This document shows, one piece after another, positions 38,042 to 45,877 of a DNA stretch of 64,000 nucleotides. The translations under genes and the position numbers were made by a program. The notes beneath the pieces were generated by a model. That model did no database searches, was not told the DNA's origin, and saw nothing but the letters and a program-made list of their open reading frames with translations. This DNA is from Bacteroidetes bacterium HGW-Bacteroidetes-8. GTDB lineage: Bacteria > Bacteroidota > Bacteroidia > Bacteroidales > UBA932. Position 1 is the first letter of the stretch; each line of letters begins with the position of its first letter. The DNA is taken from assembly GCA_002840895.1 (NCBI GenBank), contig PHCZ01000001.1, forward strand, positions 186,001-250,000. The letters run 5' to 3'.

Positions 38042-38537
38042 ATATAATCTGAGTTCCTTCACCTGCAGCCATTTCGTAAAACTCACCAATTGTAAGTACA
38101 CCACTTACATATTCACAAAGGTCCTCTTTTGTGAGTTTAAACATATCCATAGCTAATTTACAAGCGTAAATCTCCCCGCCTCCTGCGGTGATAAGGTCCA
38201 TAAACTCCTCTACAGGAGGGATGTCAAGTTTCTCCATTTGACTCTTCATCATAGCAGAGACACCTGCCTCAACTCCAGGTAATGCGCCCAAAAGTGTAGG
38301 AAAAGGGATGTTACCAGGCATCCGTAATGCAGGGTTACCAACAGTAGAAGTTTTGAGTTTTTTCATCTGAGATTTTGTAATTGCATCCAGACCGAAAAAG
38401 GTGAAGAAGAGTCTTGCCTGTATTCCTTCCATCACAGCACCATTTGTCATTACCAATGCTGCATAAACATCTTCTATTGTTCCCTTTGCACATATAATGC
38501 AAACTTTTTTTATCGGGAAATCTTTGGAATTTGCCAT
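38034..38537 (-). CDS. DsrE/DsrF-like sulfur-relay protein
   Basis: The 167-residue protein belongs to the DsrE/F/DrsH-like family, closest in look to DsrE2. It has KVCIICAKGTIEDVYAALVM near the N-terminus and a conserved Cys in YACKLAMDMF near 130, the likely sulfane-carrying residue. It is the last gene of a flavoprotein, DsrC-like, DsrE-like unit. DsrE proteins shuttle persulfide sulfur between carriers such as TusA and DsrC. A second, longer DsrE2 is encoded 11 kb away. Confidence 0.82.
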   Translation of the reverse strand: MANSKDFPIKKVCIICAKGTIEDVYAALVMTNGAVMEGIQARLFFTFFGLDAITKSQMKKLKTSTVGNPALRMPGNIPFPTLLGALPGVEAGVSAMMKSQMEKLDIPPVEEFMDLITAGGGEIYACKLAMDMFKLTKEDLCEYVSGVLTIGEFYEMAAGEGTQIIFT

Positions 38538-38591
38538 TTTTTTATTTTTTTCAATATCAGTAAATAATAAAAACTCTCTTTTGCCAAGTTA

Positions 38592-38903
38592 CTAAATGCA
38601 ACTGCTAGGTTTAGGAATCCCTGCGATTTTTGTAGACTTTTTAAGTGGAGCTCCCGGAAAGAGAGAGTAAAACTCTTTTACATCAACTATTCCGGATTTG
38701 TTGATTGAACGAATTGAGAGCGCCTCTCCTGAGTTATACCTATTCCTTAAAAATTCAAGTATTGCATAGTGGTTATCTGTAAGATCCAGACCCTCCTCTT
38801 TTGCAACTGCGGCAGCAACTTCCCTGTTCCATTGCTGAGGATTTGTGAAGTATCCCTCTTCATTAACATCAATCAATTGACCTGCAAATTCTTTTTGTGC
38901 CAT
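38592..38903 (-). CDS. DsrC/TusE-family sulfur carrier with a single C-terminal cysteine
   Basis: The 103-residue protein is full length for the DsrC/TusE/DsvC family and keeps the mobile C-terminal arm KIAGIPKPSSCI with the penultimate Cys (C102, CysA). The second arm cysteine found in true DsrC (ten residues earlier, CKIAG) is Thr here (TKIAG). That pattern fits TusE-type carriers, which receive persulfide but cannot form the intramolecular trisulfide of dissimilatory DsrC. It lies 30 bases after the flavoprotein gene and 54 before DsrE. Confidence 0.88.
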   Translation of the reverse strand: MAQKEFAGQLIDVNEEGYFTNPQQWNREVAAAVAKEEGLDLTDNHYAILEFLRNRYNSGEALSIRSINKSGIVDVKEFYSLFPGAPLKKSTKIAGIPKPSSCI

Positions 38904-38933
38904 AATTTTTGGTTTTAAATATTTGTATTATTT

Positions 38934-40178
38934 TCATTTTGTCTCTTTAGGAACCTCTTTGCAACACATAGACATATGAGATGTTACTGGCAAATCGTGC
39001 CCTTTTATGAGAAGATTCCAGTACATCCATTTAAAAAATAGTTTTCCGAAATAGTTTAAACGAGTATTTTTAAGCAGACCAAAGGGACCTATAAAGTAAG
39101 GGTATCTGCCCGGAAGTGGCTCTGTGTCATAATTAAAATCTATCAGAGTGCCTTTTTTATCTGAAGTAACAATGTAGCAGTTGGCGTGTCCATCAAACTT
39201 TGCTGTCATAGGTGTCCCATTAATTAAGCTTAATAGATTTGCTTCAAGGAAATCTCCTGCAAAGTGAGCTACAGAACCTGCTTTAGATGTAGGTAGATTT
39301 GCTGCATCTCCCAAGACAAATATATTTTCATACCCAATTGCCTGAAGAGTGTGCTTATCTGTCGGTACAAAATTGAGGTCATCTCCCATTCCGCTCCTCT
39401 CTATCATATCTGCACCTTTATTGGTTGGAACAGTTACCAAAATGTCAAAATCTACAGCCTTTCCTGCGTAATCCAATATTCTCTTACCGGCATTATCTAC
39501 CTCACTTATGTTGTAATCTGTTATAAGGTTAATGTTCTTTTCAACCATAAGTCCGCTAAGCATCTTTGTTGCTATCGGTTTTGTAAATGCTCCTGGAAGA
39601 GGAGTAACTAATGTAATGTCAACTTTATCTCTTATACCTCTCTTCTTAAAGTATGTGTCAGCAAGAAAGACAAACTCAAGAGGAGCAACCGGACACTTGA
39701 AAGGAAGTTCAGTTATATTAACAATAATTCTCCCACCGTTAAAGCTTTTGATTCGCTCTCCAAGGGCAACGGCACCCTCTACTGTGTAAAAATCAAAAAT
39801 ATCTTTATACCACAAGTCCCCTTGTAAACCGGGCGTCTCTTCCGGTGCAATGCGAGTTCCTGTTGCAATTATTAAATAATCATACTTTAAGTCGATTTTG
39901 CTATCTTGAAGAGTTACTCTATTCTCTGTCGGTATAATTTTTTCTATTTTGGAGATAATCAAATCTACCCCTTTTGGAATAAATTTAGATTTTGGCTTAA
40001 TTACATCCTTTTCATCGTATATTCCAAAAGGAATAAAAAGGAATCCTGGTTGATAGTAGTGAGTTTTATCCTCATCTACAATTGTTATATTCCACTCTTT
40101 TCTGTTGAGTTTCTTTCTCAACTTATTAGCCATCAATGTTCCTGCAGTTCCGGCACCGAGTATTAAGATGTTTTTCAT
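38934..40178 (-). CDS. Sulfide:quinone oxidoreductase-like FAD protein
   Basis: The 414-residue flavoprotein has GAGTAGTLMANKL near 8-20, YLIIATGTR near 101-109, and a second FAD motif IFVLGDAANLPTSKAG near 286-301. Two cysteines fit the redox pair of type III-like SQRs: C162 in KCPVAPLEF and C334 in HANCY. A C-terminal CC lies near 405. SQR oxidises sulfide and passes electrons to quinone at the membrane. It heads the DsrC/DsrE unit, supporting a sulfur role. Some related NADH dehydrogenase-like proteins look similar. Confidence 0.83.
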   Translation of the reverse strand: MKNILILGAGTAGTLMANKLRKKLNRKEWNITIVDEDKTHYYQPGFLFIPFGIYDEKDVIKPKSKFIPKGVDLIISKIEKIIPTENRVTLQDSKIDLKYDYLIIATGTRIAPEETPGLQGDLWYKDIFDFYTVEGAVALGERIKSFNGGRIIVNITELPFKCPVAPLEFVFLADTYFKKRGIRDKVDITLVTPLPGAFTKPIATKMLSGLMVEKNINLITDYNISEVDNAGKRILDYAGKAVDFDILVTVPTNKGADMIERSGMGDDLNFVPTDKHTLQAIGYENIFVLGDAANLPTSKAGSVAHFAGDFLEANLLSLINGTPMTAKFDGHANCYIVTSDKKGTLIDFNYDTEPLPGRYPYFIGPFGLLKNTRLNYFGKLFFKWMYWNLLIKGHDLPVTSHMSMCCKEVPKETK

Positions 40179-40213
40179 TGGAAAATATTATTACTGTTAA
40201 TTATTACCAGCCT

Positions 40214-40221
40214 CAAATATA
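40214..40221 (-). promoter_or_regulatory. -7 box for the SQR-DsrC-DsrE unit
   Basis: On the minus strand this reads TATATTTG (TAnnTTTG), 35 bases upstream of the flavoprotein ATG at 40178. Confidence 0.55.
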
Positions 40222-40248
40222 ATCAAAATATGAAAAGTGACAAATTTT

Positions 40249-41064
40249 TTATAAATTTTGATCACTGTCGGGCAAAATGAACTTGCGCCAGAACCCAATT
40301 ACGTGTTTTTTGTTCCAGCAATGACACCCAAATGGGAGTCTATTTCCTGTGAGTTTATAACAATACTGTGGATGTTTATCAAAAGAGAATTCCAGAGCTG
40401 TCAAGTAATCTGGGTATCTGAAAGGTACATCGAGCCAATTATTGACCTCCACTGACCAGAAGACATCTTCGTTATAAAGATGGTACTGTTTTTTCTCTAT
40501 ATAACTGGATGCAACCTCTTTGCAGATAATTAAGGCATTATAATGAGCAGTCACTTTTCTTAGAGAAAATCCTCCGTTCCCAACCTTATTATATAATTTT
40601 TGTCTGTCGGGTCGTTTAAGCTTGGAATTTACCCAGTGTTCAAATTTCATATAGGAGCTAATAAGCGGGTAGTTGTAAACCTCCCTTTTAATCCAGGGAC
40701 CGCCTATATAGTCGTACCCCTGTCTGCACCACTTTATAAGATCATCCCGGAATACAAAAGCATCCAACTGATAAATCAGAAGATATTCATAATCCAAAAA
40801 TTCCTTATAAAATTGTGCTGATAGCATTAAGGTATTGTATGCTTTTATGCCATTAAAATAGTTGTCCGGAAATGATGTGAATAGTAGTTCAGGGTATAGA
40901 TCTTTCAATTTATCCGGTGCTAGCGAAATTGGCTTCACAATTACAATGGGGTAGCTACAAAGAATTTTCATCACCTGAGAGAGTGAATGAAGTTCATCAT
41001 ATGATAGTTCATCTGTATATATCGGGATAACAACAACTACCTCTTTACTTTTATTTTGACTCAT
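40249..41064 (-). CDS. DUF5672 family protein (glycosyltransferase-like)
   Basis: The 271-residue protein matches the pattern of DUF5672: VVVVIPIYTD near 10, a central LLIYQLDAFVFRDDLIKWC near 94-112 with a DxD-like acidic site, and YDYIGGPW. The family is thought to be related to glycosyltransferases of surface polysaccharide loci; activity is unproven. It separates the two sulfur gene units and has no evident link to them. Confidence 0.7.
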   Translation of the reverse strand: MSQNKSKEVVVVIPIYTDELSYDELHSLSQVMKILCSYPIVIVKPISLAPDKLKDLYPELLFTSFPDNYFNGIKAYNTLMLSAQFYKEFLDYEYLLIYQLDAFVFRDDLIKWCRQGYDYIGGPWIKREVYNYPLISSYMKFEHWVNSKLKRPDRQKLYNKVGNGGFSLRKVTAHYNALIICKEVASSYIEKKQYHLYNEDVFWSVEVNNWLDVPFRYPDYLTALEFSFDKHPQYCYKLTGNRLPFGCHCWNKKHVIGFWRKFILPDSDQNL

Positions 41065-41170
41065 TTTAGAAAAATTGATTGGCTCACAATTTTAAGATTA
41101 AAAATTGAATCTACAATAAATTCTTTTTAATTGTTTTTTTATGCAAATTGCAGTAAAATTTAAGTAAGAA

Positions 41171-41779
41171 ATGGAATATTTCAAGTATAGTAATAAGGAG
41201 GTTAATCATCTCAAATCTAAATGCGAAAAATTAGCTCAAGTAATTGATAGAATAGGTTATCTGGAGAGAGAGATTATTCCTGATCCTTTTGTTGCATTAA
41301 TCTCAAGCGTTGCCTCTCAGCAAATATCCGGCAGAGCAGCAGAGAGCATCTGGAGAAAATTTATTGGGTTAATTGGGGAGGTTACACCCGAGAACATCTT
41401 ATCAAAGAGATCTGAAGAGATAAGAGGATGCGGATTTTCCTCAAGAAAAACAGAGTATATTATTGGTATTGCAGATGCAGCAAAAAGGGGAGTTATAGAT
41501 TTCGATAAATTATCAAGGTTGGATGATGAGCAGGTAAAAGAGATGCTTGTAAAACTTAAAGGTGTTGGTGAGTGGACGGCAGATATGATTCTACTCTTCT
41601 CTCTTAAAAGACCCAACATTTTAAGTTACGGAGATAGTGCAATAATTAAAGGTCTCTCTAAACTGCACGAGAGAGAGAAAATATCTAAAGAGGATTTTGA
41701 ATATTACAAAGAGCTTTACTCTCCCTACTGTTCGGTTGCCTCTTTATATATTTGGGAATTACAAAACACTCCTAAATGA
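41171..41779 (+). CDS. DNA-3-methyladenine glycosylase (AlkA-type HhH-GPD)
   Basis: The 202-residue protein is a base-excision glycosylase of the HhH-GPD superfamily. It has SSVASQQISGRAAESIW near 43-60, the helix-hairpin-helix LKGVGEWTADMILLF near 129-143, and the catalytic Asp in SYGDSAII near 155. It lacks the N-terminal domain of long AlkA and has no FeS-cluster cysteines. Its stop overlaps the convergent permease gene by 8 bases. Confidence 0.88.
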   Translation: MEYFKYSNKEVNHLKSKCEKLAQVIDRIGYLEREIIPDPFVALISSVASQQISGRAAESIWRKFIGLIGEVTPENILSKRSEEIRGCGFSSRKTEYIIGIADAAKRGVIDFDKLSRLDDEQVKEMLVKLKGVGEWTADMILLFSLKRPNILSYGDSAIIKGLSKLHEREKISKEDFEYYKELYSPYCSVASLYIWELQNTPK

Positions 41780-42581
41780 ATTGTTTATAGATTAGCCAGA
41801 ATGACATTCCAAAAACGGCAATTGCAACTACATAGTTAATAATCTTAACGCCCCATTTAAATGCCATTTTGGAAGCAATCACTCCTCCGGCAACATTCCC
41901 GATTGCATAGATAAGTGCTACCGGCCAATTTACCTGACCATACCATATAAAAATCCCAAGCGCAAGAGGGGTGTACATTAGTACTGCAAACTGCTTTATA
42001 CCGTTAGATCGTAACATATCCAGACCAAGCAGATATATTGAACCGAAAAGTATAAGTATTCCCACTCCGGCGTGAGTAAACCCACCATAAACTCCAATAA
42101 TAATAAATGTCACAAAGTGAAAAGCACCGAATCTCTTCTTGATGCTCTCTTCTGCCACCTTTTTTATCACTCCACCTCTGCTCTGGTTGTATAAAAGTAG
42201 AGCTGCCAGTATCGGCAACATAACTCCCATCACAATCTCCATCGCTCTGGGGTTAACCATAGCTGCAAAATATGCTCCAATCAGCGAGCCTACAGTTATT
42301 GGAATTCCAACTTTTACTGCCAGCTTAATATCGAGTAAACCCTTCTTTTTAAATAGAATGGAGTTTACCAAGAATTGAGAAAAGATACCGAATCTGGTTG
42401 TGCCGTTAGCAACATTGATTGGCATTCCCATAGCCATAAAGAGGGCATATGAGAGAGAAGATGCCATACCGGCGAGGGTGTTAATGAACCCAACTACAAA
42501 TCCTGTAACTACAAGAATTGTAATCATCTCAATAGAGAAGGGATCTGCATTCAGCAGAAAATCTGCAATATTCTTAAGCAC
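41772..42581 (-). CDS. TauE/SafE-family membrane permease
   Basis: The 269-residue protein has about eight transmembrane helices in two repeats, with the TauE/SafE patterns GFVVGFINTLAGMASSLS and FIIIGVYGGFTHAGVGI. The family exports or imports sulfite, sulfoacetate and related anions. It is the last gene of the seven-gene DsrE2-TusA-Hdr unit, 39 bases after the QmoC-like gene, so transport of a sulfur oxyanion is a reasonable inference. The start is GTG at 42581; an ATG at 42527 is possible. Confidence 0.82.
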   Translation of the reverse strand: MLKNIADFLLNADPFSIEMITILVVTGFVVGFINTLAGMASSLSYALFMAMGMPINVANGTTRFGIFSQFLVNSILFKKKGLLDIKLAVKVGIPITVGSLIGAYFAAMVNPRAMEIVMGVMLPILAALLLYNQSRGGVIKKVAEESIKKRFGAFHFVTFIIIGVYGGFTHAGVGILILFGSIYLLGLDMLRSNGIKQFAVLMYTPLALGIFIWYGQVNWPVALIYAIGNVAGGVIASKMAFKWGVKIINYVVAIAVFGMSFWLIYKQFI

Positions 42582-42620
42582 TTCGGATGTTGATAAATTT
42601 ACTGATGTGCAAAGCTACAA

Positions 42621-43673
42621 CTATTTTCCTCCTTCAAGAAGTTTTTCAAAATAGATGGCAAACGATCTGTAGAGAAAATGTGTCCACTTCCCGAAAGGTA
42701 CAATTATGAGTGCCCATTGAGCCAGAATTATAAGATGGAGTATGTAGAGCCAAAGGTTCATATCAAGTATATCCATATCTATAAAGAGTCTTACAGCAAA
42801 TGCTGTTATCCCCATAAGAAAAAGCCAGGCAACAAACATCCAGTCGGATGGGCGGGAGTGTTTTGTAGCCTCTGTTTTTCTCTTTACTCTGCTTAGGACA
42901 AAGAAGAAGGTTACGACAAAAACAATAGCACTTACCACATACCCTAAAACAACTACAAAGATGCTTGTAGATGAGAACCAATCCAGAAATACAGTGGTGA
43001 ACAGAAGAGTAAGGTACCCAATAACCAATATAAAGTGGGCAAACCATCTGGTTTGGTTATTGTCACAACCAAGTGCCCTCTTTTGGGTAAACATATGGAT
43101 AAAGAGATCTGCCATTGAAGAGACATATACCTTAAAAGGGATCTTTTTGCCGGGCTTTATAACAGCAAAATACCACATCCTTATAATATTGGGAAGCAGA
43201 ATAAGAGCGAAAACTCCGGCAATTGCATACATCTCAAAGTAGTGGCCGAAATGGATAATTTCCTCAAGTTTAAAATCTTTTGCAAAAGCGACAGCAATCA
43301 CTCCCACTGCAACTAAAACCATAGATATAAGCAGTGCTGCAAAAGATTTATATAGGATACCCGATAGCCCTGTCCAGTCATATTTTGCTGTAAGCCATCT
43401 TCTAAGTGACATCATAAGTTCTCCGGGGTTGGCTTTACGAGGGCAATCTGTAGAGCACTCTCCGCAATAGTAACATTGCCAGGGTTTAAGAGATGATGTG
43501 ATTTCGCTCTCTAAACCCAAAGCGCTGTATCTAACCATCTCGCGTGGAAAAGAGGTCTTTTCATCAGATAATGAGCAAGTAGCAGTGCAGGTTCCGCAAT
43601 TGAAACAGGCACTAAAATCATCTGCGCCATACTTTTTTATCTCAGCTGAAAATTTTGGATTTACTTTTGCCAT
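42621..43673 (-). CDS. QmoC-like membrane subunit (HdrC ferredoxin fused to cytochrome b-like domain)
   Basis: The 350-residue protein starts with an HdrC-type ferredoxin domain, cysteines C23-C26-C29-C33 and C67-C70-C73-C77. About six transmembrane helices follow (from about 105), with His residues in FGHYFEMY, WFAHFILVIG and LHLIILAQW that could bind heme b. This is the layout of QmoC, which links the Qmo complex to menaquinone. The ATG at 43673 follows the HdrA stop by one base; the longer frame overlaps that gene and is rejected. Confidence 0.88.
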   Translation of the reverse strand: MAKVNPKFSAEIKKYGADDFSACFNCGTCTATCSLSDEKTSFPREMVRYSALGLESEITSSLKPWQCYYCGECSTDCPRKANPGELMMSLRRWLTAKYDWTGLSGILYKSFAALLISMVLVAVGVIAVAFAKDFKLEEIIHFGHYFEMYAIAGVFALILLPNIIRMWYFAVIKPGKKIPFKVYVSSMADLFIHMFTQKRALGCDNNQTRWFAHFILVIGYLTLLFTTVFLDWFSSTSIFVVVLGYVVSAIVFVVTFFFVLSRVKRKTEATKHSRPSDWMFVAWLFLMGITAFAVRLFIDMDILDMNLWLYILHLIILAQWALIIVPFGKWTHFLYRSFAIYFEKLLEGGK

Positions 43674-43674
43674 C

Positions 43675-45876
43675 TTAACGATTTTTAACTTTGTAATAGT
43701 AGTAAGCTTCATCTTCATCCATACCCTCTGCAGTAACAATACCGTACTTATTCATTGTCATAAGATTATAGGTAACTATCTCACTTTTGCAGGAGAGCTC
43801 CCGGGATAACTGGGGTATTGTCTTCTTACTCTCTCCAATTTTTTGTATGATATCCTTCCATAACTGAGGATACTCTTTCATCTTGAGAACCTCAGTCTCC
43901 TCCTTACTCTCTTTACTCTCATCCTTAACCTCAAGCTCAATTTTTTGGATAAAGCCATCTATCATAGACTCTATTTCAAGGTCAGAGTATTGTGCAATCT
44001 CAATTGCATTTACAGGGCAAATAGGAGCGCAAATCCCGCATCCGGTGCATATAGCCTTATTTACCATTGCAATCTTTTTGCCGTTTATATCTCTCTCTTT
44101 GATAGCGGTGTAGTCACAAACTATTTCGCACTTACCGCACCAACTGCAGACATCTTCATTTATCACAGCAGTTACCGGATCTATGGATACAGTTCCGCTT
44201 TTAAGAAGTGCATTTATCTTTGCTGCTGCAGAGAGTGAAGATTGTACAGATTCACTGATGTTCTTTGGCCCCTGGCAACACCCCCCAATATATACCCCCT
44301 TTATAACAGTCTCCACCGGCTTGAGTTTAGGGTGAATCTCATTGAAGAATCTGTCGCTCCCAATAGGGATTTTGAATTTCTCGGATATATTGGCGCTCTC
44401 TTTCCGGGAGACCATCCCGGTCACTAGTACAACCATATCTGCCTCAATCTCAAGTTCCATCTTTGCACTTAGGTAGTCTTTTACCTTAATTATATTGCTC
44501 TTGCCATTAAACTCAACAACAGGTGGCTCTTTCTCCTCAAACCTGATGTAGATATCTCCCTGAGCAGATGACTTCTCGTAAAGAGTCTCCTGTTTTCCGT
44601 AAGTTCTAATATCTCTAAAGAGGTGGTAAGAGATTATCTCTTTATACTTCTCCTTAATATTTAGAGAGCTGAATATTGCCGATGTACAGCAACTTCTCGA
44701 GCAGTATCTGTTCTCTCCCTTGGATTGTCTGCTGCCTACACAGTATATATAGGCAACACTTTTTATCTCCCTGTTTTTGTATACTAGTTTATTACCGCTT
44801 AGCTCGGTTAACCGGTTGAACTCTGGAAGGGTTAAAACATACGGTGAACTCTTATATCCATACTCTCCTGAATTTGGCATATATGAGTCGAATCCTGTAG
44901 TAACCAGAACCCCGCCTGCAATAAATGATAGTAGCTCATCCTGTTGATTAATATCTAAAATATCTGCATACTTTAACATTGTCTCTGGCGAACTTTTAAG
45001 CACCTCAATATCTGCAACCGGGATATTTGGCATAGCATCCGGGTAGTTCTTATAGATTGCTCTCCTTTTAACAAGTCCTAAATTGAATTCATCCTCTACA
45101 TAAACCGGGCACTCGTTAAGGGCCTTAACAACCAGGTCGTAATTTGCCTTTGTATTAATATACCTTGGGCGTATCTTGATATCTATATGGAAGTTTCCAA
45201 GACTACCTGTCACCTTCTCAATAGTTGCTCCGGTAAAAAGTGTTATATTACGGTGGCTCTTTAGCTCCTTATATAACTTTAAGACAATCTCCTTACTATT
45301 CTCACCGGTTGTAAATAGACTCTCCTGCTGCACAATATGACCCCCGACAAAAAAGTCCTTCTCAACCAGATAGACTTCATTCCCTAAGCGTGCCAGATCT
45401 ATTGCAGCCTTCATCCCGGATACTCCAGCCCCAATGACCAGTGCAGATTTTTTTACGGTAAGCTCTATGTTATCAAGCCCCTGCGAGTGGGATACTCTTT
45501 TTATCCCTGCACGAATCAACCCGGCAGCTTTTATGGTTGCCTCTCTTGGGTTGTCTGAGTGGGGCCACGAGCACTGCTCACGCACATTTACCTGAACATA
45601 ATTAGCAGGGTTAAGCCCCCCCCTTGAGGCTACATTCCTAAAGGTGTGAAGATGGAGTTTGGGAGAGCAGGATGCTACCACAATCGCATCGAGGTTAAAG
45701 TTTTTAATATCTTCAACCATCTCTTTCTGATTTGAATCTGCACAGGCAAACATCACATCTTTAGAGACTACAACACCATCCTCCTTATGAAACATTCTTC
45801 CCAACTCCTCAACATCTACGTAGTCAGAAATATTTCCGCCGCAGTGACAAATATATACGCCAATTCTCTCTTTCAT
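43675..45876 (-). CDS. hdrA: HdrA/QmoB-like flavoprotein with extra C-terminal domain
   Basis: The 733-residue protein has an HdrA N-terminal domain (GVYICHCGGNISDYVD), the FAD motif GAGVSG at 149-154, a Cys-rich region near 400 (YCSRSCCTS), and two [4Fe-4S] motifs, C577-C580-C583-C587 and C610-C613-C616-C620. About 110 residues follow: an acidic linker, then a compact segment (about 670-733) that looks like a winged helix (TIPQLSRELSCKSEIVTYNL...). HdrA proteins distribute electrons between flavin and FeS partners. It is spaced one base from both neighbours. Confidence 0.9.
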   Translation of the reverse strand: MKERIGVYICHCGGNISDYVDVEELGRMFHKEDGVVVSKDVMFACADSNQKEMVEDIKNFNLDAIVVASCSPKLHLHTFRNVASRGGLNPANYVQVNVREQCSWPHSDNPREATIKAAGLIRAGIKRVSHSQGLDNIELTVKKSALVIGAGVSGMKAAIDLARLGNEVYLVEKDFFVGGHIVQQESLFTTGENSKEIVLKLYKELKSHRNITLFTGATIEKVTGSLGNFHIDIKIRPRYINTKANYDLVVKALNECPVYVEDEFNLGLVKRRAIYKNYPDAMPNIPVADIEVLKSSPETMLKYADILDINQQDELLSFIAGGVLVTTGFDSYMPNSGEYGYKSSPYVLTLPEFNRLTELSGNKLVYKNREIKSVAYIYCVGSRQSKGENRYCSRSCCTSAIFSSLNIKEKYKEIISYHLFRDIRTYGKQETLYEKSSAQGDIYIRFEEKEPPVVEFNGKSNIIKVKDYLSAKMELEIEADMVVLVTGMVSRKESANISEKFKIPIGSDRFFNEIHPKLKPVETVIKGVYIGGCCQGPKNISESVQSSLSAAAKINALLKSGTVSIDPVTAVINEDVCSWCGKCEIVCDYTAIKERDINGKKIAMVNKAICTGCGICAPICPVNAIEIAQYSDLEIESMIDGFIQKIELEVKDESKESKEETEVLKMKEYPQLWKDIIQKIGESKKTIPQLSRELSCKSEIVTYNLMTMNKYGIVTAEGMDEDEAYYYYKVKNR

Positions 45877-45877
45877 C

